Below are positions 26,515 to 36,166 of a DNA stretch of 64,000 nucleotides, in pieces. How positions within the stretch are numbered: the first letter of the stretch is position 1; each line of letters begins with the position of its first letter. A program made the position numbers and the translations under genes. This stretch comes from Bog-473 sp963753115 (GTDB lineage: Bacteria > Actinomycetota > Acidimicrobiia > Acidimicrobiales > RAAP-2), in NCBI GenBank assembly GCA_963753115.1, contig CAVWBB010000003.1, positions 124,001 to 188,000 on the forward strand. Reading direction: 5' to 3'. The notes beneath the pieces are model-generated. The model worked only from the letters and a program-made list of their open reading frames with translations, searched no databases and was not told the origin of the DNA.

Positions 26515-26533
26515 ACCCTCTATCCTTTCCGAC

Positions 26534-29500
26534 GTGGCCGGGGCGCCTGTTCCCGCCGCCAAAGGCCGCCTCTCTCCCGTGTTCACACCCGTCCCCCCCG
26601 ACATCGACTTCGTCGCCCTCGAGCAGGGCGAGCTGGCCCGCTGGGCGGACCACCGCGTCTTCGAGCGGTCGATCGAGCAGCGCAAGGGCGCCGACCCGTG
26701 GGTCTTCTACGAGGGTCCGCCCACGGCGAACGGCATGCCGGGCCTGCACCATGTCTGGGCCCGGGTCTACAAGGACCTCTTCTGCCGCTTCCGCACCATG
26801 GACGGCGCCTACGTGGCCCGCCGGGCCGGCTGGGACACCCACGGGCTGCCGGTCGAGGTGGAGGTGGAGAAGAAGCTCGGCATCACGGGCAAGGAGCAGA
26901 TCGAGTCGCAGGTCGGCATCGCCGAGTTCACGCGGCTCTGCCGCGAGTCCGTCTACTCCTACGTGGACGAGTTCGCCCGCCTGACGACGCGCATCGGCTA
27001 CTGGGTCGACATGGATGCGGCGTACTGGACGTTGGACTCGACGTATATCGAGTCGGTCTGGTGGCACCTCCAGCAGCTCTTCGACCAGGGGTTGCTGTAC
27101 GAGGACCTGAAGGTGGTGCCGTACTGCCCCCGGTGCGGGACGGCCCTCTCGAGCCACGAGCTCGGCCAGCCCGACGTCTACCGGGACGAGGAGGACGAGT
27201 CGGCCTACGTGCGGCTGCGGATCACCGATGGTGCTGCGGCCGATGTCGGCGCCCTGGCGGGCACGGGCGCCGAGTGGCTGGCCGTGTGGACGACCACGCC
27301 GTGGACCCTGCTGTCGAACACGGGCGTGGCGGTGAATCCCGACCTCATGTACGCCGTCATCGACGGGCTGGTCATGGCCGAGGACCTCGTCGACGCGGTC
27401 CTGGGGGAGGGGGCGTCGGCGCGCGTCACGGCCCTCGTGCCCGGGTCCGCCCTCGTCGGGTTGCACTACGAGCGCCCGTTCGACGACCTGGACCCGCCGC
27501 CGGCGGCCGACGGATGGCGCGTGGTGCCCGCCTCCTACGTGACGACCGAGGAAGGGACGGGACTCGTCCACCTGGCGCCGGCCTTCGGCGAAGTCGACCG
27601 CCAGATCGGCCGCGAGAACGGCCTGCCCTCGCTGAACCCGGTCGGGCCCGACGGCCGCTTCACCGACGCCATCGGCTGGCTGGCCGGTCGTGACGTCCGG
27701 GAGGCCAACCACGACATCAACGACCGGCTGGAGTCCGACGGGCGGCTGATCCGCCGCTTCCCCTACGTCCACTCGTACCCGCACTGCTGGCGCTGCCGCA
27801 CGCCCTTGATCTACTGGGGCAAGCCGAGCTGGTACATCGCCACGTCGACCCGGAAGGACGACCTGCTGGCGGCCAACCACACCGTGGACTGGCACCCGGC
27901 CCACATCCGGGACGGGCGCTTCGGCGAGTGGCTCGAGAACAACGTCGACTGGGCCTTGTCCCGCGACCGCTACTGGGGCACGCCGCTGCCGATCTGGCGC
28001 TGCGGGCGGGGCCACGTGCGCTGCGTCGGCTCGCTGGCCGAGCTGTCCGACCTGTGCGGGCGCGACGTGACGGGGATCGACCCGCACCGCCCGACCATCG
28101 ACGACGTCATCTTCGCCTGCGGAACGTGCGCCGCCGATGTCGGGGCCGCCGACGAGGTCGACGAGCTGTCGGTGTGCCGCCGGGTCGAGCCGGTCATCGA
28201 CGCCTGGTTCGACTCGGGCTCCATGCCGGCAGCGCAGGTGGGGTATCCGCATGTCGCCGGCTCGGCTGAGGCGTTCATCTTCCCGGCGGACTTCATCTCC
28301 GAGGCGATCGACCAGACCCGGGGTTGGTTCTATTCGCTGCTGGCCATCAACACCCTGGTCTTCGGCGAGAGCCCCTACCGCCACGTCGTGTGCCTGGGTC
28401 ACATTGTGGACGCGGACGGCCGCAAAATGTCCAAGTCGCTCGGCAACATCATCGACCCCTGGTCGATCCTCGACACCCGGGGCGCCGACGCCATGCGCTG
28501 GTGGATGTTCAGCCAGGGCTCGCCGTGGACGCCGACGCGGGCGACGCTCGGCGCCATCGACACGGCCATGCGGGACATGCTGCTCACGCTGTGGAACACG
28601 TTCAGCTTCTTCACCACGTACGCGTCGCTGAACGAGTTCGACCCGGCTGACGCGGGGATCCCGCACGCGGGGGAGCGGGGGCCGCTGGACCGTTGGATCC
28701 TGTCCCGTCTCGCCAGCACGACGGCGACGGTGACCGACGCCCTGACGGGCTACGAGCCGTTGGCTGCCGCCAGCGCCCTCGCCGGCCTCGTCGACGACCT
28801 CTCCAACTGGTACGTCCGCCGCAGCCGGCGCCGGTTCTGGCGAACCGATCCGGACGCGCCGGCCAGCGACACCCTGGCGGCGCAGGCGACGTTGCACACG
28901 ACGCTGACGACGTTGGCCCTCCTGCTGGCGCCGCTGTGCCCGTTCGTGTCGGACACCATGTGGCGCCACCTGACGGGGGCCGGCGACGGGGAGTCGGTCC
29001 ACCTGGCCGACTGGCCCGGGGCCGACGCAGCCGGGATCGCGTCCGATCCCGAGCTCGAGGCGCAGATGGCGCTGGCCCGCCGTCTGACATCGTTGGGCCG
29101 GGCGGCCCGCGGCGAGGCCTCGGTCAAGGTGCGCCAGCCGCTCAGGCGGGCTCTGGTCTTCCTCCCGGCCGACTCGCCCGAGATCCTGCGCGACATCGTC
29201 AAGGACGAGCTCAACGTCGACGAGATCGACACCGCCGAGGAGCTGAGCGAGGTGCTCCAGTTCGAGCTGGTGCCGAACTACAAGACCCTCGGCTCCCGTT
29301 TGCGGGATCTCGTCCAAGAGCTCAAGCCTGCACTGGCCGCGCTCGACAGCGTCGCCGTGGCGGACGAGCTGGAGGCGGGGCGTTCGATCACCGTCGTGCT
29401 GGGTGGCCAGCCGGTCGAGCTGTCACCCGACGACCTGCAGCTGCGAGTCCGGAGCCAGGAGGGCTTCGCCGTGTCCCGCGAGGGCGGCGAGGTGGTGGCG

Positions 29501-29815
29501 CTGGACTTGAACCTCGACCACGGCCTGCGCCAGCGGGGCCTGTCCCGCGACGTCGTCCGGCTGGTGCAGGACCTGCGCAAGGCCAGCGGCCTCGAGGTCT
29601 CCGACCGCATCCGCCTGTCCGTGGTGGGCCTCGAGCCCATCGCCGAGTTCTTCGACTACATCGCCCGGGAGGTGCTCGCCATCGAGGTCGTGGTCGGGCC
29701 CCGCGCCGGGGCAGGCGAGGGGACCCTGCTCGAACTCGACGACGAGATGCTCACCGAGCCGGTGCGGGTGTGGATCGAGCGGGTCGAGGTCGACGGGACG
29801 GCCGGCCCGGGCTGA
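26534..29815 (+). CDS. ileS: Isoleucyl-tRNA synthetase (eukaryote-like type)
   Basis: 1093 aa cytosolic class I synthetase. The HIGH-type motif is GLHHV (70-74) and the second is KMSKS (near residue 632). The CP1 editing domain carries GWDTHGLPVEVEVEKKLG, and the anticodon-binding part ends with a long beta-rich extension. The 1050+ length and this sequence style match the eukaryote-like IleS2 class present in many actinobacteria; that class is often insensitive to mupirocin. GTG start, with very little leader, so no T-box can fit upstream. A short hairpin overlaps its stop. Confidence 0.95.
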   Translation: MAGAPVPAAKGRLSPVFTPVPPDIDFVALEQGELARWADHRVFERSIEQRKGADPWVFYEGPPTANGMPGLHHVWARVYKDLFCRFRTMDGAYVARRAGWDTHGLPVEVEVEKKLGITGKEQIESQVGIAEFTRLCRESVYSYVDEFARLTTRIGYWVDMDAAYWTLDSTYIESVWWHLQQLFDQGLLYEDLKVVPYCPRCGTALSSHELGQPDVYRDEEDESAYVRLRITDGAAADVGALAGTGAEWLAVWTTTPWTLLSNTGVAVNPDLMYAVIDGLVMAEDLVDAVLGEGASARVTALVPGSALVGLHYERPFDDLDPPPAADGWRVVPASYVTTEEGTGLVHLAPAFGEVDRQIGRENGLPSLNPVGPDGRFTDAIGWLAGRDVREANHDINDRLESDGRLIRRFPYVHSYPHCWRCRTPLIYWGKPSWYIATSTRKDDLLAANHTVDWHPAHIRDGRFGEWLENNVDWALSRDRYWGTPLPIWRCGRGHVRCVGSLAELSDLCGRDVTGIDPHRPTIDDVIFACGTCAADVGAADEVDELSVCRRVEPVIDAWFDSGSMPAAQVGYPHVAGSAEAFIFPADFISEAIDQTRGWFYSLLAINTLVFGESPYRHVVCLGHIVDADGRKMSKSLGNIIDPWSILDTRGADAMRWWMFSQGSPWTPTRATLGAIDTAMRDMLLTLWNTFSFFTTYASLNEFDPADAGIPHAGERGPLDRWILSRLASTTATVTDALTGYEPLAAASALAGLVDDLSNWYVRRSRRRFWRTDPDAPASDTLAAQATLHTTLTTLALLLAPLCPFVSDTMWRHLTGAGDGESVHLADWPGADAAGIASDPELEAQMALARRLTSLGRAARGEASVKVRQPLRRALVFLPADSPEILRDIVKDELNVDEIDTAEELSEVLQFELVPNYKTLGSRLRDLVQELKPALAALDSVAVADELEAGRSITVVLGGQPVELSPDDLQLRVRSQEGFAVSREGGEVVALDLNLDHGLRQRGLSRDVVRLVQDLRKASGLEVSDRIRLSVVGLEPIAEFFDYIAREVLAIEVVVGPRAGAGEGTLLELDDEMLTEPVRVWIERVEVDGTAGPG

Positions 29816-29824
29816 GGCAGCCCG
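29808..29824 (+). terminator. Short hairpin at ileS end
   Basis: CGGGCTG-AGG-CAGCCCG folds into a 7-bp stem over the ileS stop codon. There is no U-tract. It is a possible terminator or just GC-rich chance pairing. Confidence 0.35.
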
Positions 29825-29885
29825 TCAGTTCACCCAGCCCATTCGCCCGTCGAGCCCGTCGGCCCGTCCGCCCTCAGCCCGCTCG

Positions 29886-30749
29886 TCAGAGGCGAGGATC
29901 GCCCGGGAGCAGTGATCCGGTGAGCGCCACCTGGACGCCTCCGGTGGCAGCCGGGTCAAGGACCACGAGGTCGGGATCCGTGCGCACCGCGGCCACACCG
30001 GCGCCCGCCGTCGCCGCGGCGGCCGCGGGGAGATCGTCGACCCGCAGACCGAGCAGGTGGGTGCAGGCCCGCTCGTAGGATCGCCCCCACAGCGCAGGAT
30101 CCTCCGCCTCGTCGAGGCGGTAGAGGGCGAGCGTGCAGTCGCCGAGCGAGACGCCCGAGACGGGGTGTCCGGGCGCGGCGTCGGTGTGCTCGAAGGTGAC
30201 CCCTGTACCGAGCATCGCGGCGAACTGTCCCGCCCACGCCCTCGGGTCGTCGACCAGCGCGCCGACGAAAGCATGGTGGGTGGCGGGCGCCAGCACCGGT
30301 GTCGCCGGGGCGGGCACGGCTGCGCCGAAGCGGGGATCGTCGGCGAGCTCGAAGGTGCTCCACTGGAAGAAGACGCCTCCGGTGTCACGGGGGTCGGTGA
30401 AGCACATCTCGGGGCGTGGGCGTGCGGCAATGTGAATCTCCTGCGTCTCCAGATGCGCCATCGTCGCCTCGAGGTCCTCCACCTGCAACGCGAGTGAGTG
30501 CATGCCGCCGCCGAAGCGCTCCACGAACCGGGCCGCGCCGCCTTCGACGATCGGTTGGCCGATTTCGATCGCGTTGTCGCCGACCCACGCCATGCCGCCG
30601 CGGCGGCCGATTCCGGGCTCGGTGGACTCGCTGTATTCGAGGACCCTCAGCCCGACGAGCGTGCCGAGGTTCCGGACGGCCAGGTCGTAGTCGGCCACCA
30701 TCGCCGTGGAGTGGAACAGCCACCGCACCAGGTGCCGCCGTCGTGTCAT
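29886..30749 (-). CDS. Two-domain VOC (glyoxalase-fold) protein
   Basis: 287 aa containing two vicinal-oxygen-chelate modules, beginning LVRWLFHSTAMVADYDLAVR and ATHHAFVGALVDDP. His residues at the start and Glu/Gln near the ends of modules could bind metal as in extradiol dioxygenases or glyoxalases. Start ATG 30749 overlaps the stop of the SDR upstream. It probably acts in the same pathway as the two dehydrogenases. Confidence 0.75.
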   Translation of the reverse strand: MTRRRHLVRWLFHSTAMVADYDLAVRNLGTLVGLRVLEYSESTEPGIGRRGGMAWVGDNAIEIGQPIVEGGAARFVERFGGGMHSLALQVEDLEATMAHLETQEIHIAARPRPEMCFTDPRDTGGVFFQWSTFELADDPRFGAAVPAPATPVLAPATHHAFVGALVDDPRAWAGQFAAMLGTGVTFEHTDAAPGHPVSGVSLGDCTLALYRLDEAEDPALWGRSYERACTHLLGLRVDDLPAAAAATAGAGVAAVRTDPDLVVLDPAATGGVQVALTGSLLPGDPRL

Positions 30750-31537
30750 CGTCCCGCCGTCACCGGGAGCTCGACCCCGGTGATGTTGCGCGCTCGGGGT
30801 CCGGCCAAAAAGACAACTGCGTCGGCGATGTCGGCGGGATCGACATGGCGCCCGAGCGCGGCGCCGGCGGCCATGCGGCGGGACACCTCGGCGGCGGGGG
30901 CGCCGGAGCGGGCCGCGATCGATTCGATCATGGCGTCGAGAGGTGCCCCGGAGACGAAGCCCGGCGTGACCACGTTGACGCGGACGCCGGTCGGTCCCAG
31001 TTCCTTGGCCAGGGTCAGCGAGGCGGCGACCATCGCCTGCTTGGTCGCCGTGTAGCGGGCGCGACCGGAGGGAAGGGTGTGGGTCCCGAAGGTGCCGATC
31101 TGGACGATGGAGCCGCCGTCTCCGCCGCTGGTCTCGTGCATGGCCCGTGCGGCCAGACGGCTCAGTTCCAGGGTCCCGATCACGTTGACCTCGAAGGCTC
31201 GGCGCCAGGTCTCCCAATCGGGCTCGACCTCGTCGATCGTCGCCTGGTCGCCACCGGAGGTCGCCACGTTCACCAGGACGTCGATCCGGCCGAGGCGCGC
31301 CAACACCTGCTCGATCAGGTCCGCGCACGAGGCCAGGTCACCGAGGTCGAGTTCCAAGGGGACGACTTGCCCTCCCGGCCCGGCGCAGAGTTCGGTGGCC
31401 AGAGTGGTGAGGCGGCGTCTGTCGCGTGCGGCCACGACGACGTTCGCCCCGGCGCGACGGAGTGCTGCCGCGCAGGCCCGGCCGACGCCAGGCCCGGCGC
31501 CGGCAACGATCGCCGTCTTGCCGTCCAACGTGGTCAC
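30746..31537 (-). CDS. SDR-family oxidoreductase
   Basis: 263 aa. The NAD(P) motif is GAGPGVGRAC (13-22; TGxxxGxG with Ala for Thr), and the catalytic YTATK has Tyr and Lys in the right spacing. Classical SDR of the beta-ketoacyl-reductase type. 19 bp from the next SDR; same operon. Confidence 0.87.
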   Translation of the reverse strand: MTTLDGKTAIVAGAGPGVGRACAAALRRAGANVVVAARDRRRLTTLATELCAGPGGQVVPLELDLGDLASCADLIEQVLARLGRIDVLVNVATSGGDQATIDEVEPDWETWRRAFEVNVIGTLELSRLAARAMHETSGGDGGSIVQIGTFGTHTLPSGRARYTATKQAMVAASLTLAKELGPTGVRVNVVTPGFVSGAPLDAMIESIAARSGAPAAEVSRRMAAGAALGRHVDPADIADAVVFLAGPRARNITGVELPVTAGR

Positions 31538-31555
31538 GGCATCACCGTGCGCCGG

Positions 31556-32350
31556 TCAGTCGCCGAGGTCGGGTGCCCACGTCACTCCGTTGATATGGCC
31601 GCCGCCGTCCACGAAGAGCGTGTTGCCGGTCATGTAGCGGGCGTCGTCGCTGGCCAGGAAGACGGCCACGGGAGCGATGTCCTCCTCGGGGTCGCCGAGG
31701 CGGCCCATGGGGTTGGCAGAGTCGGCCGCCGCCTCCAGCTCGGGATACGCCGCGAAGGCCGCCCGGGACGCCGCCGTCTTCGCTCCAGGGCAGATGACGT
31801 TGACCCGGATCTGCCAGGGCGCCCATTCCCGGGCGGCCGTCCGGCTGGCGGCGCGCAAGGCCTCCTTGGCGATGTTGTACTGCGCGGTGCCCATGTGGGC
31901 GTTGACACCGTTCAACGAGCACATATTGATGACAGCGCCGCCCCGCTTGGCCTTCATGGCGGGGAGCACGGCCTGCATGCCCCAGAACGGGCCCAGCAGG
32001 CCCATGGAGAGTCCCCACTGCATTTGCTCGTCGGTCGTGGCTTCGAAACGACCGAGCGTGCCGCCGCCCCACGCGTTGTTGACGAGCACATCCACCGTGC
32101 CCCAGTTGTCGATGGCTGCGGCCACCATCGCCGTCACGTCTGCCTTCGCGCTGGCGTCGGTGTGCACGAAGCGCACGTCGGCGCCGAACTCGCCGCGACA
32201 CGAAGCGGCGACGTGCTCGCCGCTGTCGTCGTCGAGTTCGGCAACCAGCACCTTGGCGCCTTCGGCGGCGAACCGGCGCACGACACCACGCCCGATGCCG
32301 TCACCCCCGCCTGTGACGATCGCCACCTTGTTCTTCAGTCGCTCTGCCAT
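31556..32350 (-). CDS. SDR-family oxidoreductase
   Basis: 264 aa. TGGGDGIGRG (13-22) binds the cofactor, NNAWGG is the NNAG variant, and YNIAK is the catalytic Tyr/Lys pair. First gene of the three-gene minus-strand unit (SDR, SDR, VOC). Substrate unknown. Confidence 0.88.
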   Translation of the reverse strand: MAERLKNKVAIVTGGGDGIGRGVVRRFAAEGAKVLVAELDDDSGEHVAASCRGEFGADVRFVHTDASAKADVTAMVAAAIDNWGTVDVLVNNAWGGGTLGRFEATTDEQMQWGLSMGLLGPFWGMQAVLPAMKAKRGGAVINMCSLNGVNAHMGTAQYNIAKEALRAASRTAAREWAPWQIRVNVICPGAKTAASRAAFAAYPELEAAADSANPMGRLGDPEEDIAPVAVFLASDDARYMTGNTLFVDGGGHINGVTWAPDLGD

Positions 32351-32470
32351 CAGAGTGCCACCGTAGCCAGAGGAGTGCCGGATCGCTCTCCGAGGTGTCT
32401 GCCCCGCGCCGTCGATCGACGCAGGTGCCCTCGTACCGCGTGACTGGACCGTCGATCGCTCAGGAACCGT

Positions 32471-32860
32471 TCACTTTCTCCGGAGGCGAGCGTTCTGAGC
32501 CTTCCCCGTTGCTCGCTCACGTCGGCTCGGTGCACCACGTCCGCCGTTCTCATGAGCGATGCGTGTCGACGGGGGCACGTTCATCGCGAACCCGGGGGAG
32601 GCAGACGGCTCCTCGGGGAGCGTCGTGGCGGCATCGGTGCTGTCGGCAAGGCGTGGTCCATCGTCGGGATCATTCAGGTCTTGCTCTGCTCGTGCGAGCT
32701 CTTCGAGGAGTGCCTGAAGGCCGATAGCGTCCAGAGCGGCGCGGGCCATGACCTCGTAGAACGCTTCGGGCGTCGTGACGGACGGGGGCATCGGATGGTT
32801 GTCGCGCTCGGCCATCCCCTTTGCCGCGAGTTCCACGAACGACTCGTAATCCGACACCAT
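32471..32860 (-). CDS. Hypothetical protein, paralogue of the ORF at 33079
   Basis: 129 aa, starting MVSDYESFVELAAKGMAERD. Residues 1-60 are nearly identical to those encoded 480 bp upstream (see 33079-33348), with MPPSVTTPEAFYEVMA shared exactly. The N-terminal region is predicted helical, ending in QALLEELARAEQDL. The C-terminal half is low complexity and ends with basic ARLRRK. No family recognised. The ORF could be extended to 32971 but the homologous start is 32860. Confidence 0.5.
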   Translation of the reverse strand: MVSDYESFVELAAKGMAERDNHPMPPSVTTPEAFYEVMARAALDAIGLQALLEELARAEQDLNDPDDGPRLADSTDAATTLPEEPSASPGFAMNVPPSTRIAHENGGRGAPSRRERATGKAQNARLRRK

Positions 32861-33078
32861 CAAGAGTGTACGAGCTGGGTCCGTCGAGAGCCTCGGGTCG
32901 TCGCTCGGCCGAACCCACCCCAGCGTGTGGCGACCATCCGCAGGCACCGCCTCGACCCGGAGCGGGATCAACCCGAGTCCTTCACGGCAGCCGAACGTCG
33001 TTCAGGTCCGAGACGAGGCCGTCAGGCCGTCTGGGGGAGAACCCGATCGAGACTCGAAGCGACCACTGTCCGGAGTGG

Positions 33079-33348
33079 TCACTCGTCTCCTTCGTCTCGC
33101 CGGTGCCGGGCGCCCCTAACTTCGGCATCAGCGCGTTTTGACGTCTCGTGGATCGTTTCGAGCTCCCGCTCTGCCTCCACCAGTCTCTCCAGGAGCGCCT
33201 GAAAGCCAACGGCATAGCGAGGAGCGTCGGCCATGACCTCGTAGAACGCTTCGGGCGTCGTGACCGACGGAGGCATCGGGTGGTTGTCCCGCTCGGCCAT
33301 CCCCTTCGCCGCGAGGTCCACCAGGCACTCGTAATCCGACACCGTCAA
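33079..33348 (-). CDS. Hypothetical protein, paralogue of the ORF at 32471
   Basis: 89 aa from TTG 33348 (or GTG 33342). VSDYE...AAKGMAERDNHPMP and the following SVTTPEAFYEVM match the downstream copy almost residue for residue, then QALLERLVEAERELE forms a short coiled-coil-like helix. DNA upstream of both starts is also the same (AAGAGTGTACGAGC on the plus strand), showing a tandem duplication including the promoter. No known domain. Confidence 0.5.
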   Translation of the reverse strand: MTVSDYECLVDLAAKGMAERDNHPMPPSVTTPEAFYEVMADAPRYAVGFQALLERLVEAERELETIHETSKRADAEVRGARHRRDEGDE

Positions 33349-33452
33349 GAGTGTACGAGCGCCGGTCTGGGCGAGGTCGGGCCGCCCGCTCTCAGCAAAT
33401 CCGGTTGAGGGCGAAGTACCCTCAGTCGAGGTACCGGGTCGGAGGCGTCGTC

Positions 33453-34010
33453 ATGTCCAAGCTCATCTACGTCACGAACGTGTCGCTCGATGGTTACATC
33501 GAGGACAGGGACGGCGGCATCAACTGGGGTACCCCAGATGAGGAGTACTTCGGTTTCATCAACGACCTTGAGCGGTCGGTCGGCACCTACCTCTACGGCC
33601 GCCGCATGTATGAGTCGATGAACTACTGGGAGACCGCACCCATAGCTGACCAGCCACCCTGGGTCGTGGACTTCAGCAACATCTGGCGAGCGGCCGACAA
33701 GGTCGTCTTCTCAAAGACCCTGGCATCGGTGTCAAGCGGGAAGACCACCCTTGAGCGGGAGTTCGACGTTGAGGCGATACAGCGGATGAAGGATGGCGGA
33801 AACAGCGATCTCACGGTGGGCGGAGCTGACCTTGCTGGCCAGGCTATTGGGGCGGGTTTGGTGGACGAGTGCCACTTGTTCTTCTGGCCAATCGTGCTCG
33901 GAGGCGGCAAACACGCCCTCCCGCGACACGCACGTCTCGACCTTCAACTGCTCAATGAACGCCGGACCCGGAGCGGGGTCGCCCACCTGCACTACCGCAT
34001 CATCAGCTGA
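33453..34010 (+). CDS. Dihydrofolate-reductase-fold (RibD C-terminal-like) protein
   Basis: 185 aa. Starts KLIYVTNVSLDGYIED and has LYGRRMYE and the late LTVGGADLAGQAIGAGLVDE followed by FWPIVLGGG. This is the pattern of the RibD_C/YwjB family of NADPH-dependent reductases. GGAGGCG precedes the ATG. These proteins are often free-standing and of unknown substrate; they are not true DHFR. Confidence 0.83.
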   Translation: MSKLIYVTNVSLDGYIEDRDGGINWGTPDEEYFGFINDLERSVGTYLYGRRMYESMNYWETAPIADQPPWVVDFSNIWRAADKVVFSKTLASVSSGKTTLEREFDVEAIQRMKDGGNSDLTVGGADLAGQAIGAGLVDECHLFFWPIVLGGGKHALPRHARLDLQLLNERRTRSGVAHLHYRIIS

Positions 34011-34138
34011 GGACCTTCTGTCTGTAGGTCACTCGTTGAGGGATCGCTGCGTTGGCACCACATTTCGCCGGGTGATGGCGTCAGGATTCCGGGTCGAGGC
34101 GAGGAGTCCGGTTGCTGGCCCATTGGACGGTGACGCCA

Positions 34139-34786
34139 TCACGACGCATCATCGCCGTGAACCCGGATATGGAGATGAAGATCGCGATCCGCGGTGAGGC
34201 CATAGGTGACCACCGAGCGCTCCAGCACAAACGAACGCAGTGATGAGGAGACGAGCAGCCAGAAGACGAGCCCCGCGTTCAGCATCAGGACCGTCGCCCA
34301 GAGCACGGAGATCCTGATGAAGAATTGACGGACGAGTGGCCGTTTCATGATCGCGGGGTCGATGGGGCAAAAATCATGGGCGAAGCGTTGGGTGAAGGGG
34401 CGGCCGACCAACGCGGAGACAAGCAGGGCAACTGAGATTGCGATGGTTCCTGCTGTCGGTTGCGCGAAGTAGAGGAATGCGCTCCCTGTGACGAAGGCAA
34501 CGACTGTCCTCAGGGTGAGGAGGATCGTTCCGAACAGCAACAACATCGAGACTCGTTCGCGCTTCAGAAGCCGTCGCCCCAACGCAAGATACGACCAGGT
34601 GAGCGCAGCAATCAACGCTCCCCGGAATCCGGCGAAGACGAGCAGGAGGTAGAACACGATCAGGGGGCCGACGATGCCCTCGAGCACGACAGGAAGTGCG
34701 TGGCGGAGCGCCGTCCGAGGCGGAGGCAACAGAAGCAGTGAACCTTGCCGCCCGTCGGTGCTGGATGTCGGGTGCAACCTGAGCAT
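34139..34786 (-). CDS. Integral membrane protein, VC0807-like
   Basis: About 215 aa with five or six membrane helices. The first is VVLEGIVGPLIVFYLLLVFA; later ones include LLLFGTILLTLRTVVAF and LWATVLMLNAGLVFWLLVSS. This resembles a family of small actinobacterial membrane proteins without assigned function. Start 34786 is conservative; TTG 34873 is also in frame. Confidence 0.6.
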   Translation of the reverse strand: MLRLHPTSSTDGRQGSLLLLPPPRTALRHALPVVLEGIVGPLIVFYLLLVFAGFRGALIAALTWSYLALGRRLLKRERVSMLLLFGTILLTLRTVVAFVTGSAFLYFAQPTAGTIAISVALLVSALVGRPFTQRFAHDFCPIDPAIMKRPLVRQFFIRISVLWATVLMLNAGLVFWLLVSSSLRSFVLERSVVTYGLTADRDLHLHIRVHGDDAS

Positions 34787-35128
34787 GTGCCAGGGCTCGA
34801 TGATCCCGCCAGTGGATCTGGTTGCCACAGTGCTGCCGCTCTTGCCACCGTAAGCGGCGGCGCTTTCACCCAACTTGAGGTGGCCTGATCATACACCGAC
34901 CCGATGAAGCGATTCCCTTCAGATCCCGACCGTACGTCCCTGTCTCATTGCCATGGATCTGGACGAGCTGTGGGCGCCCCCCAGGACGTCGGCGACCTCG
35001 CTGCCCAGGCAGGTGCTTTCGACGTCGTGGGCAGCTGGGTGGCGGCTTCATGTCTCAGAACGCTTGCGGTTGCGATCGCTGCACGACGTGAGGTCGCTGC
35101 GAGAACACAGTGGTTCTATTCTGGGTCC

Positions 35129-35575
35129 ATGCAAAGAACGCGTGTCCCGGATCATGCGCTCGTGCAACTACGCCGTGCGCGAGACCACGCTGATCGACAC
35201 TTTGCCGAGCCACTCGATTTGGATCACCTCGCGTCTGTGGCGGCACTCTCCAAATACCACTTTCATCGCCTTTTCACTGCCACCTACGGTCGAACACCAG
35301 CAGCGCACCTCTCCAGACGAAGAATCGAACGCGCTCAAGATCTTCTTCGATCCACCAACCTCACGGTCACGGAAGTCTGCTTCGCAGTGGGGTTCAGCAG
35401 TCTTGGGTCGTTCAGCACCCGATTCGCGCAAATCGTCGGCGAATCGCCGCGTGCGTTTCAACATCGCTATGGGGGTAATGCACCCCGGATACCCGGTTGC
35501 TACCTCTTCATGAGCGGATACCTCGAGCGAAATACAGCAAGCGAGGAGAAGCCTGCGGCTCGCAGCCCGTCGTAG
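35129..35575 (+). CDS. AraC-family transcriptional regulator (DNA-binding domain only)
   Basis: 148 aa consisting almost only of the double helix-turn-helix: LDLDHLASVAALSKYHFHRL (HTH 1) and LTVTEVCFAVGFSSLGSFST (HTH 2), then FAQIVGESPRAFQHRY. The sensing domain is absent. It lies 10 bp before a VOC protein gene; AraC-VOC pairs of this kind are common and the regulator may control the VOC gene. An open frame extends upstream to 34904 but shows no domain. Confidence 0.82.
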   Translation: MQRTRVPDHALVQLRRARDHADRHFAEPLDLDHLASVAALSKYHFHRLFTATYGRTPAAHLSRRRIERAQDLLRSTNLTVTEVCFAVGFSSLGSFSTRFAQIVGESPRAFQHRYGGNAPRIPGCYLFMSGYLERNTASEEKPAARSPS

Positions 35576-35585
35576 CATTGGCGTC

Positions 35586-36029
35586 ATGATCACCAACGTT
35601 TCGCTCGTCAGTGTGTGGGTCAAGGACCTCGACGAATCGCTCGCCTTCTACACGGACGTCCTGGGCTTCGAAGCTCGGGATGACATTCGGCTCGGTGAGG
35701 ACTTCCGATGGGTAACCGTGGGCCACGCGAGTCAGCCCGAGCTCGATCTGCATCTGACAACCCCGAGTGGGCCGCTGTCGGACGACCTCATTGCAGCGTT
35801 GACTCGAGCACAGGCCGAAGGGGGCCTCCCGGGTGTCGGCCTGCACGTGGATGACTGCCGAAAGACGTACAAAGAGTTGACGGACAAAGGCGTTGAGTTC
35901 ATCCAGGAACCTCAGGAACGGCCCTACGGCGTGGAAGCGCTCATGCGCGACAATTCTGGGAACTGGCTCGTGCTCGTCGAGCCGAGGGAGTTCACTGCCG
36001 CCGACTTCGAGGGAGCCGATCTGCACTGA
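35586..36029 (+). CDS. VOC-family protein (glyoxalase/bleomycin-resistance fold)
   Basis: 147 aa. SLAFYTDVLGFEARDD is the typical first beta-alpha-beta module and GVEFIQEPQERPYGVEALMRD and LVLVEPRE the last strands. Members bind metal or sequester drugs. Metal ligands are not clear. Co-transcribed with the AraC-type regulator. Confidence 0.83.
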   Translation: MITNVSLVSVWVKDLDESLAFYTDVLGFEARDDIRLGEDFRWVTVGHASQPELDLHLTTPSGPLSDDLIAALTRAQAEGGLPGVGLHVDDCRKTYKELTDKGVEFIQEPQERPYGVEALMRDNSGNWLVLVEPREFTAADFEGADLH

Positions 36030-36166
36030 GAACGGGCGTCGCACCGGACTGTCGGTTGGTTTTGCTCCGGGGATCGTGATGCCTTCTTGGCTCACCCATC
36101 TCCCGTTCGAGAGAATCGTCGATATCTCTGGATAGCCTGAAGAGGTCGGGAGAGAGGGGTTGGACG

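Noticed and set aside
26485..26534. T-box leader for ileS
   Set aside because: Only 20 bp separate the GNAT and ileS starts, too short for a T-box.
26120..29317. A 1065-aa minus-strand frame opposite ileS
   Set aside because: It is a codon-bias shadow of ileS (third-position GC) without motifs.
29886..31328. A 480-aa VOC protein
   Set aside because: The first ~190 residues are the SDR gene read in another frame; the VOC start at 30749 overlaps the SDR stop.
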